A stretch of 25,128 bases of DNA. Origin: a virus. Under the pieces are notes generated by a model. It ran no database searches and had not been told where the DNA came from. It worked only from the letters and a program-made list of their open reading frames with translations. The stretch spans positions 1 to 25,128 of IMG/VR virus record IMGVR_UViG_3300025889_000881; one strand, given 5' to 3'. Position numbers and translations under genes: made by a program. Positions within the stretch are counted from its first letter, which is position 1. Each line of letters starts with the position of its first letter. Below are positions 8,382 through 15,886 of this stretch, one piece after another.

Positions 8382-10096
8382 TCAAGGCCCTCCGCTTGTT
8401 TTACGAGTCTCTCGATCTGCTGCAGCTCACGCGCCTTAATGTCGCTCTTGCCAGACTGCACCTGCTCGCGCAAAAAGGGCAGGGTCTCCGAGGTGATCTT
8501 GGCGCCTGTCTTCTTCTCGTAAACCTCGAGCCTGCTGCGTGCAGCCTTGGCCGCTGCCGTGTCGCGCTTTTGTTGGCCACGAATTTCGATTTGTCGCAGC
8601 ACGCCGAGCTGGTCAAAAGGCTTACCTTCTGCCACTGCTTTAGAACGCTCAGTTTCCATTTCCTGCTGAATCTCAAGATACTTCTTGGCCTCGGCACCCT
8701 TGGGGTCGATGTTGACCAGGCCCTCGGGGATGCCGGCCAGGCGTCGAATGGTGGCCTTGACTTCAGTGGTCACGCGGCCGCTCAAGCGCCTGCGCAGATC
8801 CACCATGTCTTTACCAGTCACGCCGCGCTTGGAACCTGCATTGAGCAGATCTGCAGAATTGGTGATCACGCCAGAGTCGATCTGGTCCTCGAGAAAGAAG
8901 ATGACATTCGGGCTGGTCTTCGCGGCATCAGGGTCGAGCAGGTTCTTGGTCTGCTCAAGCGTCAGGACATTGAGGTCGAGCAGGTTCTGCTGCAGCCTGC
9001 GCTTCTCGGCTGGGTTGTTTGACTGTAGCCAGTCCTCGTAAAGATCGAGCGCAGCGTCCTTGTCCACCAGCTCCTGGTCCTTTCGCTTCTTCTCGGCCAG
9101 GCTCGCTTTGTTGCTGACGTCAGACATAAGGTTAGAGATAACCTTCGCCTTGTCGTCTTGGTCCATCGACTGATAGACCTGACTCATCATGCCCACATCA
9201 CCACGGCGCAGCCGGCCATAGGTGTCGAGCGGGTCCTTGGTCATCTCGGTGTCAGTTGTAATGTATCGCGTGACAGCGTTGACCTTGGCCTGGCGAATGG
9301 CAGCCGGGAACTTCTGCACATATGAGAGCGCCTGCTCTTGTCCACCAATAAGCGCAGCCTTGGTGATGAAGCTCTGCTTAATCGCGTCAGCAAATTGGTC
9401 AGGCGACAGCGGTGTGCCGTCCTGGAACTCACCCCAGCTGCTGCGGCTAAAGACCTCCTCGAGCTCCTGTTGCACGCGCTGAAAGTCAAGCTCGAGCTTG
9501 ATGTTGTTCTCAGCCTTTACGCGCTTGAGCTCGGCAACCGCAGCTTTCTCAAGCACGGTGTTGCCAAGGCTGGCAATGGTGGCGCGGAACTTGAGCGAGG
9601 CCTCGGGGTCGATTTGCACCAGCGACCGGCTGTAACCATCAAGCACGGTGGCCAGCTTAATCTGCGCATCCTTTGAGCTGATGTTGCCCTTCTCGATGTC
9701 GGGCAGCATGTCAATAATGACCTTGCGGGCCTCGATGTCGGCGTGACCAGCAATCTCGAATGCACGCGCCTTGCGGATGACGTTCTGCTGGATGTTGATG
9801 CCAGAGCCAGCAGTGACAACTTTCCGCACATCACCCCTGGCGATGGCCTGCAGCTGCTCAGGCGTAAGCGGATTCTCGGCCACATACTGGTAGCCGGCGT
9901 CTTCAGCGAGCTTGCGATTGACCCCAAAGAGGGTGTTGCTGATCCGATCCAGCGACTGGGCCACAGTGCTCTGGTAGTTGGCAGCAGCCCGCAGGCCGGT
10001 GCGCTCAATCGGTTGGGGACTGACAGCCCTGGCAGCCGAGCCTGGCGCTTGGCCAATCATGGCCTGGGTCTGATCAATGATGGGTAAGGTCGCCAT
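8378..10096 (-). CDS. Internal virion protein (T7 gp15-like position)
   Basis: A 572-residue, predominantly helical protein with long charged stretches (for example AVAELKRVKAENNIKLELDFQ is split here as AVAELKRVKAEN and NIKLELDFQRVQQELEEVF). No membrane segment or catalytic motif is evident. The N-terminal region (YQSTVAQSLDRISNTLFGVN, EDAGYQYVAENPLTPEQLQA) resembles the opening of internal core proteins of podoviruses. Size and order (after a gp14-like gene and before the larger ejection proteins) fit the T7 gp15 role, a periplasmic part of the DNA-ejection channel. ATG at 10096 lies 2 nt after the previous stop. Assignment rests mainly on synteny. Confidence 0.68.
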   Translation of the reverse strand: MATLPIIDQTQAMIGQAPGSAARAVSPQPIERTGLRAAANYQSTVAQSLDRISNTLFGVNRKLAEDAGYQYVAENPLTPEQLQAIARGDVRKVVTAGSGINIQQNVIRKARAFEIAGHADIEARKVIIDMLPDIEKGNISSKDAQIKLATVLDGYSRSLVQIDPEASLKFRATIASLGNTVLEKAAVAELKRVKAENNIKLELDFQRVQQELEEVFSRSSWGEFQDGTPLSPDQFADAIKQSFITKAALIGGQEQALSYVQKFPAAIRQAKVNAVTRYITTDTEMTKDPLDTYGRLRRGDVGMMSQVYQSMDQDDKAKVISNLMSDVSNKASLAEKKRKDQELVDKDAALDLYEDWLQSNNPAEKRRLQQNLLDLNVLTLEQTKNLLDPDAAKTSPNVIFFLEDQIDSGVITNSADLLNAGSKRGVTGKDMVDLRRRLSGRVTTEVKATIRRLAGIPEGLVNIDPKGAEAKKYLEIQQEMETERSKAVAEGKPFDQLGVLRQIEIRGQQKRDTAAAKAARSRLEVYEKKTGAKITSETLPFLREQVQSGKSDIKARELQQIERLVKQAEGLE

Positions 10097-10098
10097 TA

Positions 10099-10791
10099 CT
10101 AAAATGCCTTCGCAATCGTCGGGAATGGATTGGTAACGGTCTGCGCGAACTTCACGCCGGTATCGACCAGCGCAGCCCTGGAAAGTATGCCGCCCGACTT
10201 CTCGGCGAACTCACCTGCCAGGCGCAGCTCGGAGGCTTGGCGCTCTGCAGCAAATCGGGTGTACTGCGCACTTTGTTTGCCTGTGATGTACATGGCCGTG
10301 GCGTCCTCGTAGCCAAAGACCCTGGCCATCATTGAGTTAAGGTCTGTTATGCCCACATCAAACATGGCCGTCTGCGTGTTAACGTCCTGCAGCTGCGCCG
10401 CCGACCCCGAGGAGATGCTCACACCATTGGCAGCTGCACGGGCACGCACAGCCGCGTTGGTAGCTCGAAGGTTCTTCAGCATCCTGTTGGATTGGATCTG
10501 GTAGTTGCGAGCCTCGATGTTGGCCTGCTGCAGTCGGCGACCGGCCTGCAGAGTTGCGATCTTCTCTTCCTGGTCTGCGCGGATGTTGGCAAGCGCCAGG
10601 GTGTCGATAGCCTGGACCTCGAAGAGGCCCCGCTGGTAGATGCCGGCAGCTTTCTGTGCGCCTGCAGCTTTGATGCCCTCGGACAGCTGCGCATAGGGCA
10701 GGTACGCATTGACACCGGCACCAATGATATTGGCGCCAGCCGAGGCAAGATTTACAGCGTCGCTGAAAGTGAAGTTCGATGGTGCGGCCAT
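10099..10791 (-). CDS. Internal virion protein (T7 gp14-like)
   Basis: A 230-residue protein. The N-terminus has an apolar Ala/Gly-rich segment (AVNLASAGANIIGAGVNAYL) that could insert in a membrane. It is followed by a long helical, Gln/Ala/Arg-rich region (NIEARNYQIQSNRMLKN, RARAAANGVSISSGSAAQLQ). The phrase in which Ala/Arg repeats lead to a GVSxSSGS turn is common to gp14-like proteins of podoviruses. In T7, gp14 forms the outer-membrane part of the ejection channel; the same job is inferred here. ATG at 10791 lies 2 nt after the nozzle gene stop, with GGGGA upstream. Confidence 0.72.
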   Translation of the reverse strand: MAAPSNFTFSDAVNLASAGANIIGAGVNAYLPYAQLSEGIKAAGAQKAAGIYQRGLFEVQAIDTLALANIRADQEEKIATLQAGRRLQQANIEARNYQIQSNRMLKNLRATNAAVRARAAANGVSISSGSAAQLQDVNTQTAMFDVGITDLNSMMARVFGYEDATAMYITGKQSAQYTRFAAERQASELRLAGEFAEKSGGILSRAALVDTGVKFAQTVTNPFPTIAKAF

Positions 10792-10793
10792 AG

Positions 10794-12776
10794 TTAGGTC
10801 CCCTGGTGCACGGCGAGCTTGTATTCAAGGCCGAGCAAAGTCATTTTCAGCGGCAGCGTCTGAGTCACCTCGATGGCCGCCTCTCGCTCGTAACCACGAA
10901 TGCCGTCCAGGCGCTTCACCCCGGTGAACTCTTGGATGGGCAGGTCAAGCAACGGGTTGTCGAAGTTGCGAAACGGCACCGGCTGGTTGTTGATGTTCAA
11001 GTGCTGCGAGTCGTTGACAATCGCGTTGACCTGCACAATGCGTTTCTTGAACGAGACCCGCGTACCACTTTGCAGCTGGATCTCGGCAGGCATGGTCTTG
11101 GCCAACACCGTAAACGGCAGGCCCACCTCAAAGCTTGCGGTCGATGCTCGGTCGAATGTTACCGAGCCAGAGCTCACCGTTTCATTGCTCTGTGGAACGC
11201 CGTCGCAAATCACATTCAAGGCCTTGCCCTCATGCGGCAGGCTCGAGACGCTGGCGGCTGCGCCCCCAATGAATGCGCAGTCTGTGAACCGTGCGTCTTG
11301 AAAGAGCTCCACAAAATAACGGTCAGTTCCATTGAACGTGCGCTTGGTTGCGCAGTAAATATCGTTCACATCGGTCTGCACGTCCACGAAGGTGCCGTCG
11401 GTGGTGTACTCGCTGGGCGCCACCACTTGCTGGCTGCGCATCACCGAGAAGACAGCCAGGGTGCCGTCGGTAGCATTGACCACCAGCAGCAGGTCGCCCT
11501 CGTCTGTCGAGGTAGCCCTGCGCAGTGCAATACGCTTGGGGCCCTTGAGTAGATGGCCAGATAGCAGCGAGATCCTTGAGGTCACATAGGTCAGCTGCGT
11601 GTCAGAGAATAGGAACTCGTTGAGTGCTTTGCCCTGGCGCTGCACGAAGATTGTGCCGGTCTCGATGGTCTCCACGCGGGTGCCAGGCTTAGTGCCATTC
11701 TTCGAGACATTCTTAAATGTGAGGGTGAGAGGTGTGATCGGATCAGTGCCGGCCTGCGGGACGAAGAACTCACCACCCGTGGTGAAGACCTGGAGGTCTC
11801 GACCTGAGAGCATGTCAACGATCACGTTCAGCTGGCTGGTGTCGAGTGTCGCCTCGACCGCGTCGTCATCCAGCAGCTCGGTCGCAGAGAAGTCAAAGAA
11901 GAGCCCGACCTTCGAGCCCCAGATGGTGGACGGCCTGCTCTTAGATCCACCGAAAAACAAACGACCCTCATGGAAGGTGACCGACCTCGGGTAGCCCTTT
12001 GTGGCAGACCAGACCGACTCGTAGCCCGCTTCGAGCTCCCAGTTGCCGCTGGCGATTAGAGCGGTGGAAAAAAACGGGTACTCGGTCACTGCCTTGACCA
12101 CCGTGGTGCTGACAAACTCAACAATCTTGGCCCGGCCCTGCGGGCTTGAATTTATGTATTGATTGACATTCCCGGCACTGAAGACTCCTGCCGATGCCGT
12201 GATCGTTACGTTGCCAGAAACGGCCGAGGGCGTGATGTCGGCAGCGGGGTTGCTCACCGTGAGAGCGAAGGCGTAAAGTGGGATCGAGTCGAAGGTGATG
12301 GTGCTGATGGTCCAGCTTGCGTCAGTGCCGCCACGCACCAGTTTTACGGGCGCCAGGTCGGGATGCACAATCACCATGGTGTCTGCCGACTGTACCCAGC
12401 ACAGATCGTCGAGCATGGCCGCCGTGATCGAGGTCGTCAGAAAATTGTTGCCGGTCCCGTTGATGTTGGTGATAAGCACCCCGTCCTTAATTACAAACAT
12501 GCGCGTAGCTACAAAACAGAGCATGTAGCTGTCGTCCACAGAGAACTCGAAGTTGATGAGCCGCACGCCGTTGGCGGCAGACTCGGTGCCGCTGTTGGGC
12601 AGCTCGATGATGTGCTTGAGACCTGGTCGTCGTCGCAGCCCACCCTGGGGCTGGATCACCACATTGGTGGCCTTGGCAAGCGCGTTGTTGTATTGCTGCA
12701 GATCCACCCTGGCACGCAGCAGCGGATCGAGCTCACCCGTGACGAAGTTGGTTTGAAAGTCTACGAATCGCGCCAC
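10794..12776 (-). CDS. Tail tubular protein B-like nozzle protein (T7 gp12-like)
   Basis: A 660-residue tail protein. The start is highly characteristic of this group (ARFVDFQTNFVTGELDPLL, then RVDLQQYNNALAKATNVVIQ and GGLRRRPGL), followed by a mostly beta-rich body with WSATKGYPRSVTFHEGRLFFGG and STIWGSKVGLFFDF typical of nozzle beta-propeller-like proteins. It would form the distal tail tube below the gp11-like adaptor and seal DNA in the capsid. It begins with GTG at 12776, sharing one base with the gp11 stop (TAGTG), with GAGG five bases upstream. The 660-residue length is somewhat below T7 gp12 (about 790). Confidence 0.85.
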   Translation of the reverse strand: MARFVDFQTNFVTGELDPLLRARVDLQQYNNALAKATNVVIQPQGGLRRRPGLKHIIELPNSGTESAANGVRLINFEFSVDDSYMLCFVATRMFVIKDGVLITNINGTGNNFLTTSITAAMLDDLCWVQSADTMVIVHPDLAPVKLVRGGTDASWTISTITFDSIPLYAFALTVSNPAADITPSAVSGNVTITASAGVFSAGNVNQYINSSPQGRAKIVEFVSTTVVKAVTEYPFFSTALIASGNWELEAGYESVWSATKGYPRSVTFHEGRLFFGGSKSRPSTIWGSKVGLFFDFSATELLDDDAVEATLDTSQLNVIVDMLSGRDLQVFTTGGEFFVPQAGTDPITPLTLTFKNVSKNGTKPGTRVETIETGTIFVQRQGKALNEFLFSDTQLTYVTSRISLLSGHLLKGPKRIALRRATSTDEGDLLLVVNATDGTLAVFSVMRSQQVVAPSEYTTDGTFVDVQTDVNDIYCATKRTFNGTDRYFVELFQDARFTDCAFIGGAAASVSSLPHEGKALNVICDGVPQSNETVSSGSVTFDRASTASFEVGLPFTVLAKTMPAEIQLQSGTRVSFKKRIVQVNAIVNDSQHLNINNQPVPFRNFDNPLLDLPIQEFTGVKRLDGIRGYEREAAIEVTQTLPLKMTLLGLEYKLAVHQGT

Positions 12777-13390
12777 TAGAACCTCGACACAACAAGGCTG
12801 AAGTCTTCAATGACCTGGCTCGGCTGGCCCTGGCTGTCCATGTTTATGGCCTGTCGGAAGTAACCACCCCGGCCATTTTCAGAAGCCTGGCCGATGGCCA
12901 CGGTCTGCCAGTAAACGGTTTTGTCCTGCTGCTCGGTAACGGGGTAGGCGAGGTGCCAGGCCATCTGGTATTTGAGCAGCTGTACGAAGTAGGAAGGCAT
13001 AGCAAACTCCCCCACCTGGTACGCGTAGTCGATGTAGACGGTGGTCTCATTGGTCATTAACTTGTCGCCAATGATTTCCCACTCTTTGTATGGCCGAGCG
13101 CCAGCAGAGTTTGTGATGAACACGGCGCGTGGATTTGCGAGGCGGTCGCCGGGCAGTTGGTATTCGTAGCGCCACTCGGTGGTGGGCGTGGTGATGAGCT
13201 GGGAGAGCTGCGCCTTCTTGTAGGAAAAGGACCATGGGTACATGCTCAAGGTCATATCCCTGACGTCAGGGTAAAGCCGGTCGCAAGTATTCGACTCATC
13301 TGTGCCGTCGTTAAAAGACGAAATAGGCTTGGCGCCCAGCAAGATCAGTGCGTCAGAACAGATTGATACCCCGGTGTCTCCAGCAGCCAT
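12776..13390 (-). CDS. Tail tubular protein A-like adaptor (T7 gp11-like)
   Basis: A 204-residue protein of the length and pattern of T7 gp11 adaptors: SICSDALILLGAKPISSFNDG, then YPDVRDMTLSMYPWSFSYKKA, and later EWEIIGDKLMTN and YQMAWHLAYPVTEQQ. Twelve copies of this family form a ring between connector and nozzle and also dock the fibres. The ATG at 13390 is preceded by GAGAGG. It lies only about 19 nt downstream of a putative intrinsic terminator, with no room for a promoter, so it must depend on read-through or on a promoter inside the previous gene. Confidence 0.88.
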   Translation of the reverse strand: MAAGDTGVSICSDALILLGAKPISSFNDGTDESNTCDRLYPDVRDMTLSMYPWSFSYKKAQLSQLITTPTTEWRYEYQLPGDRLANPRAVFITNSAGARPYKEWEIIGDKLMTNETTVYIDYAYQVGEFAMPSYFVQLLKYQMAWHLAYPVTEQQDKTVYWQTVAIGQASENGRGGYFRQAINMDSQGQPSQVIEDFSLVVSRF

Positions 13391-13408
13391 TGCAACCTCT
13401 CAATGTGT

Positions 13409-13444
13409 AAAAGGCCAGCCTCCGAGAATCCCCAGAAGCTGGCC
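13409..13444 (-). terminator. Putative intrinsic terminator/attenuator after the capsid module
   Basis: On the minus strand, GGCCAGC (13444-13438) can pair with GCTGGCC (13419-13413) across an 18-base loop, and the stem is followed directly by TTTT (13412-13409). The seven-pair GC-rich stem and U-run fit a rho-independent terminator, though the loop is long. It lies between the small capsid-associated gene (stop at 13465) and the adaptor gene (start 13390). Partial read-through would give more capsid than tail protein. Confidence 0.65.
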
Positions 13445-13464
13445 CCAGGTACTACTAACCCGAC

Positions 13465-13743
13465 TTAATCGCTGTCGGTATTGGCCAGCGTGGTGCCGTC
13501 ATTGACGTCAACCACACCGCTCGAGTTCGACAACACATAGACCAGCGTGGCCACAGCGGTAGAGCCCGTGGAGGTCACGCAGTAAATGAGGTCGCCAACT
13601 TCGAGTGTGTTGGCCAAGCTGTTGAAGTAGCCGGCCGTGTTGACGTCGGCAATAGCGTCGGCTGTTTTGTAAGCGAAGACAGAAGGTGCCTGACCACGCT
13701 TACCAGCAGCGACGACGTTCCAACCAGTTGAACTAAAAGCCAT
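13465..13743 (-). CDS. Small capsid-associated (putative decoration) protein
   Basis: A 92-residue protein, Ser/Thr/Val/Ala-rich and predicted mostly beta (APSVFAYKTADAIADVNTAG, NTLEVGDLIYCVTSTG, VATLVYVLSNSSGVV). It is encoded directly after the major capsid gene with only 13 bases between them, and GGAGG lies 8 nt before its ATG. Small proteins of this shape next to capsid genes in podoviruses are commonly virion structural, possibly head decoration proteins. It is cotranscribed with the capsid gene and followed by a terminator, consistent with a need for high copy number. The exact function is unproven. Confidence 0.7.
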   Translation of the reverse strand: MAFSSTGWNVVAAGKRGQAPSVFAYKTADAIADVNTAGYFNSLANTLEVGDLIYCVTSTGSTAVATLVYVLSNSSGVVDVNDGTTLANTDSD

Positions 13744-13756
13744 GACTCAGTCCTCC

Positions 13757-14599
13757 TTAAGTTTCGCGGCAGGTGATCTTGACGATGCCCTCGTCGTCAA
13801 TCGACGAAGACCCAGCCGAGAACATCGACGCAACCAAGAAGGAAACCTTCTCGGGTACATAGTTGATCTCGGTGCGGGGAGCGATACCCTCGGCCATACC
13901 AATTGCGTCGCGGTGGAAGGCGTAGAGAGTGCGGTCGCTAGAACCGTCAATGGGAAGGCCACCCTCGGCACGGTCACCCATGAGGTGGAACTGAAAGCCG
14001 AGGAAGGTGTTGATGTCACCCTGCACAAGAGCCTTGACAGTGTTGAAGTCAGAGCTCGTCACAGCGGTCTCGCTCAAAAGCGAGGCGAGGCTGTCTGCGT
14101 GGATGAGGATGTGACGGTCAGTCATGGGCACGTTGTTGCCATCGAGCAGGCGCTTGGCCTCACGCAGCTTGGCTACGTTGAGGTTGGAAGCCGCGCCACC
14201 AATGCTGTTGGCAACGGTAAGCGAGGTGCTGGAAGCAGAAAGTGCATCAAGAATGATTTGATCCTGACGGCGTCCGATAGCAGCGGAGACAACCTGAACG
14301 AGCTCACGACGCTCGTCGAAGTTGACTTTGGCCTGCATAAAGACATCGGAGTACTCAGCTGCGATGAAGTCAGCAAGAGTCACCGTCACTTGACCGTAGG
14401 TCACGTTGAGGGGAGCAACATCAGTCTGGGGAACACGAACTTGTGCGACACCCTTACCGATCTTGGGGAACTTGTAGGTCGAGCCTTCGACACCTGAACG
14501 AACACGGACAGCGCCACGAAGCATGGCCGAGCCTTGGTAGGCCTGCTTAACTTCCGCGTCGAAAAGGGTAACAAAGGCAGTGCTTAAATTGATAGCCAT
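13757..14599 (-). CDS. Major capsid protein
   Basis: A 280-residue protein directly downstream of the scaffold gene, as expected for a major capsid protein. The sequence has the features of small podoviral HK97-fold capsid proteins: LSTAFVTLFDAEVKQAYQG at the start, RRELVQVVSAAIGRRQDQII in the long (spine) helix region, DRHILIHADSLASLLSE in the core, and GMAEGIAPRTEINYVPEKVS near the end. It self-assembles around scaffold into the procapsid. The ATG at 14599 has GGAAGGA about 8 nt upstream. Transcription probably starts from the promoter at 14741-14768, giving an approximately 130-base leader with several short hairpins such as GGTGG-TAAT-CCACC. Confidence 0.88.
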   Translation of the reverse strand: MAINLSTAFVTLFDAEVKQAYQGSAMLRGAVRVRSGVEGSTYKFPKIGKGVAQVRVPQTDVAPLNVTYGQVTVTLADFIAAEYSDVFMQAKVNFDERRELVQVVSAAIGRRQDQIILDALSASSTSLTVANSIGGAASNLNVAKLREAKRLLDGNNVPMTDRHILIHADSLASLLSETAVTSSDFNTVKALVQGDINTFLGFQFHLMGDRAEGGLPIDGSSDRTLYAFHRDAIGMAEGIAPRTEINYVPEKVSFLVASMFSAGSSSIDDEGIVKITCRET

Positions 14600-14740
14600 T
14601 TGTGTAGTCCTTCCAAAAGTTAAGAAAAGTTTCTTCGCTGTCGGTGAGCCGCAGGTGCGGGCCTAGTGCTTGCAGTGGGTTGCCAGCCGGTGGATTACCA
14701 CCATCTCAGGGCCTCGATGCTCAGAGGTTGGCCTAACTCG

Positions 14741-14768
14741 ATTCTATTGTCCTTTTAGATATCTGCAA
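14741..14768 (-). promoter_or_regulatory. Putative sigma70-type promoter for the capsid genes
   Basis: On the minus strand TTGCAG (14768-14763) is separated by 16 bases from TAGAAT (14746-14741), a fair match to TTGACA-N17-TATAAT. It lies just downstream of a strong terminator and upstream of the major capsid gene in the only sizeable intergenic region among the structural genes. Host RNA polymerase would therefore read the capsid unit. This rests on consensus matching alone. Confidence 0.5.
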
Positions 14769-14788
14769 GCGGTCCGATTGATAAATGT

Positions 14789-14813
14789 AAAAAAAGCCCG
14801 CCGGGAGGCGGGC
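14789..14813 (-). terminator. Strong intrinsic terminator after the scaffold gene
   Basis: On the minus strand a perfect stem GCCCGCC (14813-14807), loop TCCC, GGCGGGC (14802-14796) is followed by seven T residues (14795-14789). This is a textbook rho-independent terminator. It lies 37 bases past the scaffold stop and ends the packaging/head operon. The plus strand has no matching T-run, so it acts on leftward transcription only. Confidence 0.9.
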
Positions 14814-14849
14814 CAAACCCTGTGAGGGTGGAGGAGAAGGAAAGGCGCG

Positions 14850-15629
14850 TTAACCGTAACGCTGCTGGAAAAGCTTTTCGACCTTGGCCCGGTGCGCGGG
14901 ATTGTCGTAGTATTCTTTCGTGCCGACCATCTGCTGCAGCTCCAGGTCGGTGGGCATTCCATCCATCGGCTGGGATTCCACTGGGATGCGGCCCTCGTAG
15001 GATTCGCGGATCTTCATTAGAGCTCGCAGGCCTCGGGCAGTTCCCCCCATGACCCGAAACTCATCGAAGTCATTGGCGTCCCAGACGCCCTTGTTTACTA
15101 AGCCGCGTGCCCAGTTGACCATGCCATTCTTGATGGCCTCGCCGTTTGGTCCCAATGATTTCATCTCTGCTGCCACGTCAATGGCCGGCTCACCAGGTCC
15201 CAATTCTGCAGCCACACCCCTGACTTGGGAGACCAAGGCGTCGAATGCCGCCTGGCTCACACCCCACTCCTTGGCCCAATTTAGGACAGCAGGCGCCAGG
15301 GGCATACTCTCGATGTCACCCTCGCCGAATACGGCGGTGTCGTAGTTACCATCTGCCGGGGGCTTGTGCTTGCCTTGGCTAACCATCTTGCGCATGTCCA
15401 TCCAACTTTTCGCAATGCCCTCGAGGTCGGGGTCTCCGTCCTTCCAGAAGTTCTCTGGCCACCAGTCTGGCCGATCAAGCGCCTCGTCTTCAGGGATCGA
15501 GTCGGTCGCCCGGTGCTCGACGTTGGACTGCTGCGGTGCATTGGAATCCTGCTGGCTCTCGTCGGTGGCTTGCACCCCGTCGAGTAGGCCAGTGGATTCA
15601 CTGGGCTCGACTACTGCTTCTTCGCTCAT
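14850..15629 (-). CDS. Capsid assembly scaffolding protein
   Basis: A 259-residue acidic protein. The first 50 residues are rich in Glu, Asp, Ser and Gln (EEAVVEPSESTGLLDG), followed by DRPDWWPENFWKDGDPDLEG and a helical body. The C-terminus (YDNPAHRAKVEKLFQQRYG) is basic and helical, a typical capsid-binding end. The motif of a WWPENFW followed by an AKSWMDMRK helix is usual for podoviral scaffold proteins. It acts in procapsid assembly and exits before or during DNA packaging. The ATG at 15629 overlaps the Bbp19-like stop (ATGA). It is the last gene before the strong terminator, directly upstream of the capsid gene. Confidence 0.85.
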   Translation of the reverse strand: MSEEAVVEPSESTGLLDGVQATDESQQDSNAPQQSNVEHRATDSIPEDEALDRPDWWPENFWKDGDPDLEGIAKSWMDMRKMVSQGKHKPPADGNYDTAVFGEGDIESMPLAPAVLNWAKEWGVSQAAFDALVSQVRGVAAELGPGEPAIDVAAEMKSLGPNGEAIKNGMVNWARGLVNKGVWDANDFDEFRVMGGTARGLRALMKIRESYEGRIPVESQPMDGMPTDLELQQMVGTKEYYDNPAHRAKVEKLFQQRYG

Positions 15630-15886
15630 AGATTCCTCGCTTTTTTAATCCGCGCTTCAAGATCCCTGACTACGCTGTTCTGTCCTTCTCGGTAGAAAGC
15701 GAAGTCGGGGCTGCTTCCCGGCACGGCGACGGGTTGCTCGAGCAGCTGCTCACGCCACCAGGCCAGTAACCTCTGGCCTTCCTCGGTGCCGAATACCCGC
15801 AGCATTAACCTGTTTGTGTCGTCGTTCTTTGAGTGGTTTGCAGAGGCCTCTGCGTCCAAGGCCTCTAGTTCGTCCCATCCTGGCAT
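15626..15886 (-). CDS. Bbp19-like phage protein
   Basis: An 86-residue protein with the pattern LMLRVFGTEEGQRLLAWW near residues 27-44 and DFAFYREGQNSVVRDLEARI near the end. This matches, from memory, the Bbp19 family first named in Bordetella phage BPP-1. Its function is not known; it is regularly found between connector and scaffold genes, suggesting a role in head morphogenesis. The ATG at 15886 begins immediately after the connector TAA, and its stop overlaps the scaffold start, so the three are translationally coupled. Confidence 0.75.
   Translation of the reverse strand: MPGWDELEALDAEASANHSKNDDTNRLMLRVFGTEEGQRLLAWWREQLLEQPVAVPGSSPDFAFYREGQNSVVRDLEARIKKARNL

Noticed and set aside
13742-14497. 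251-codon plus-strand frame opposite the capsid gene
   Set aside because: Antisense shadow of strongly biased codons in the capsid gene; the capsid frame is supported by family pattern and ribosome site.
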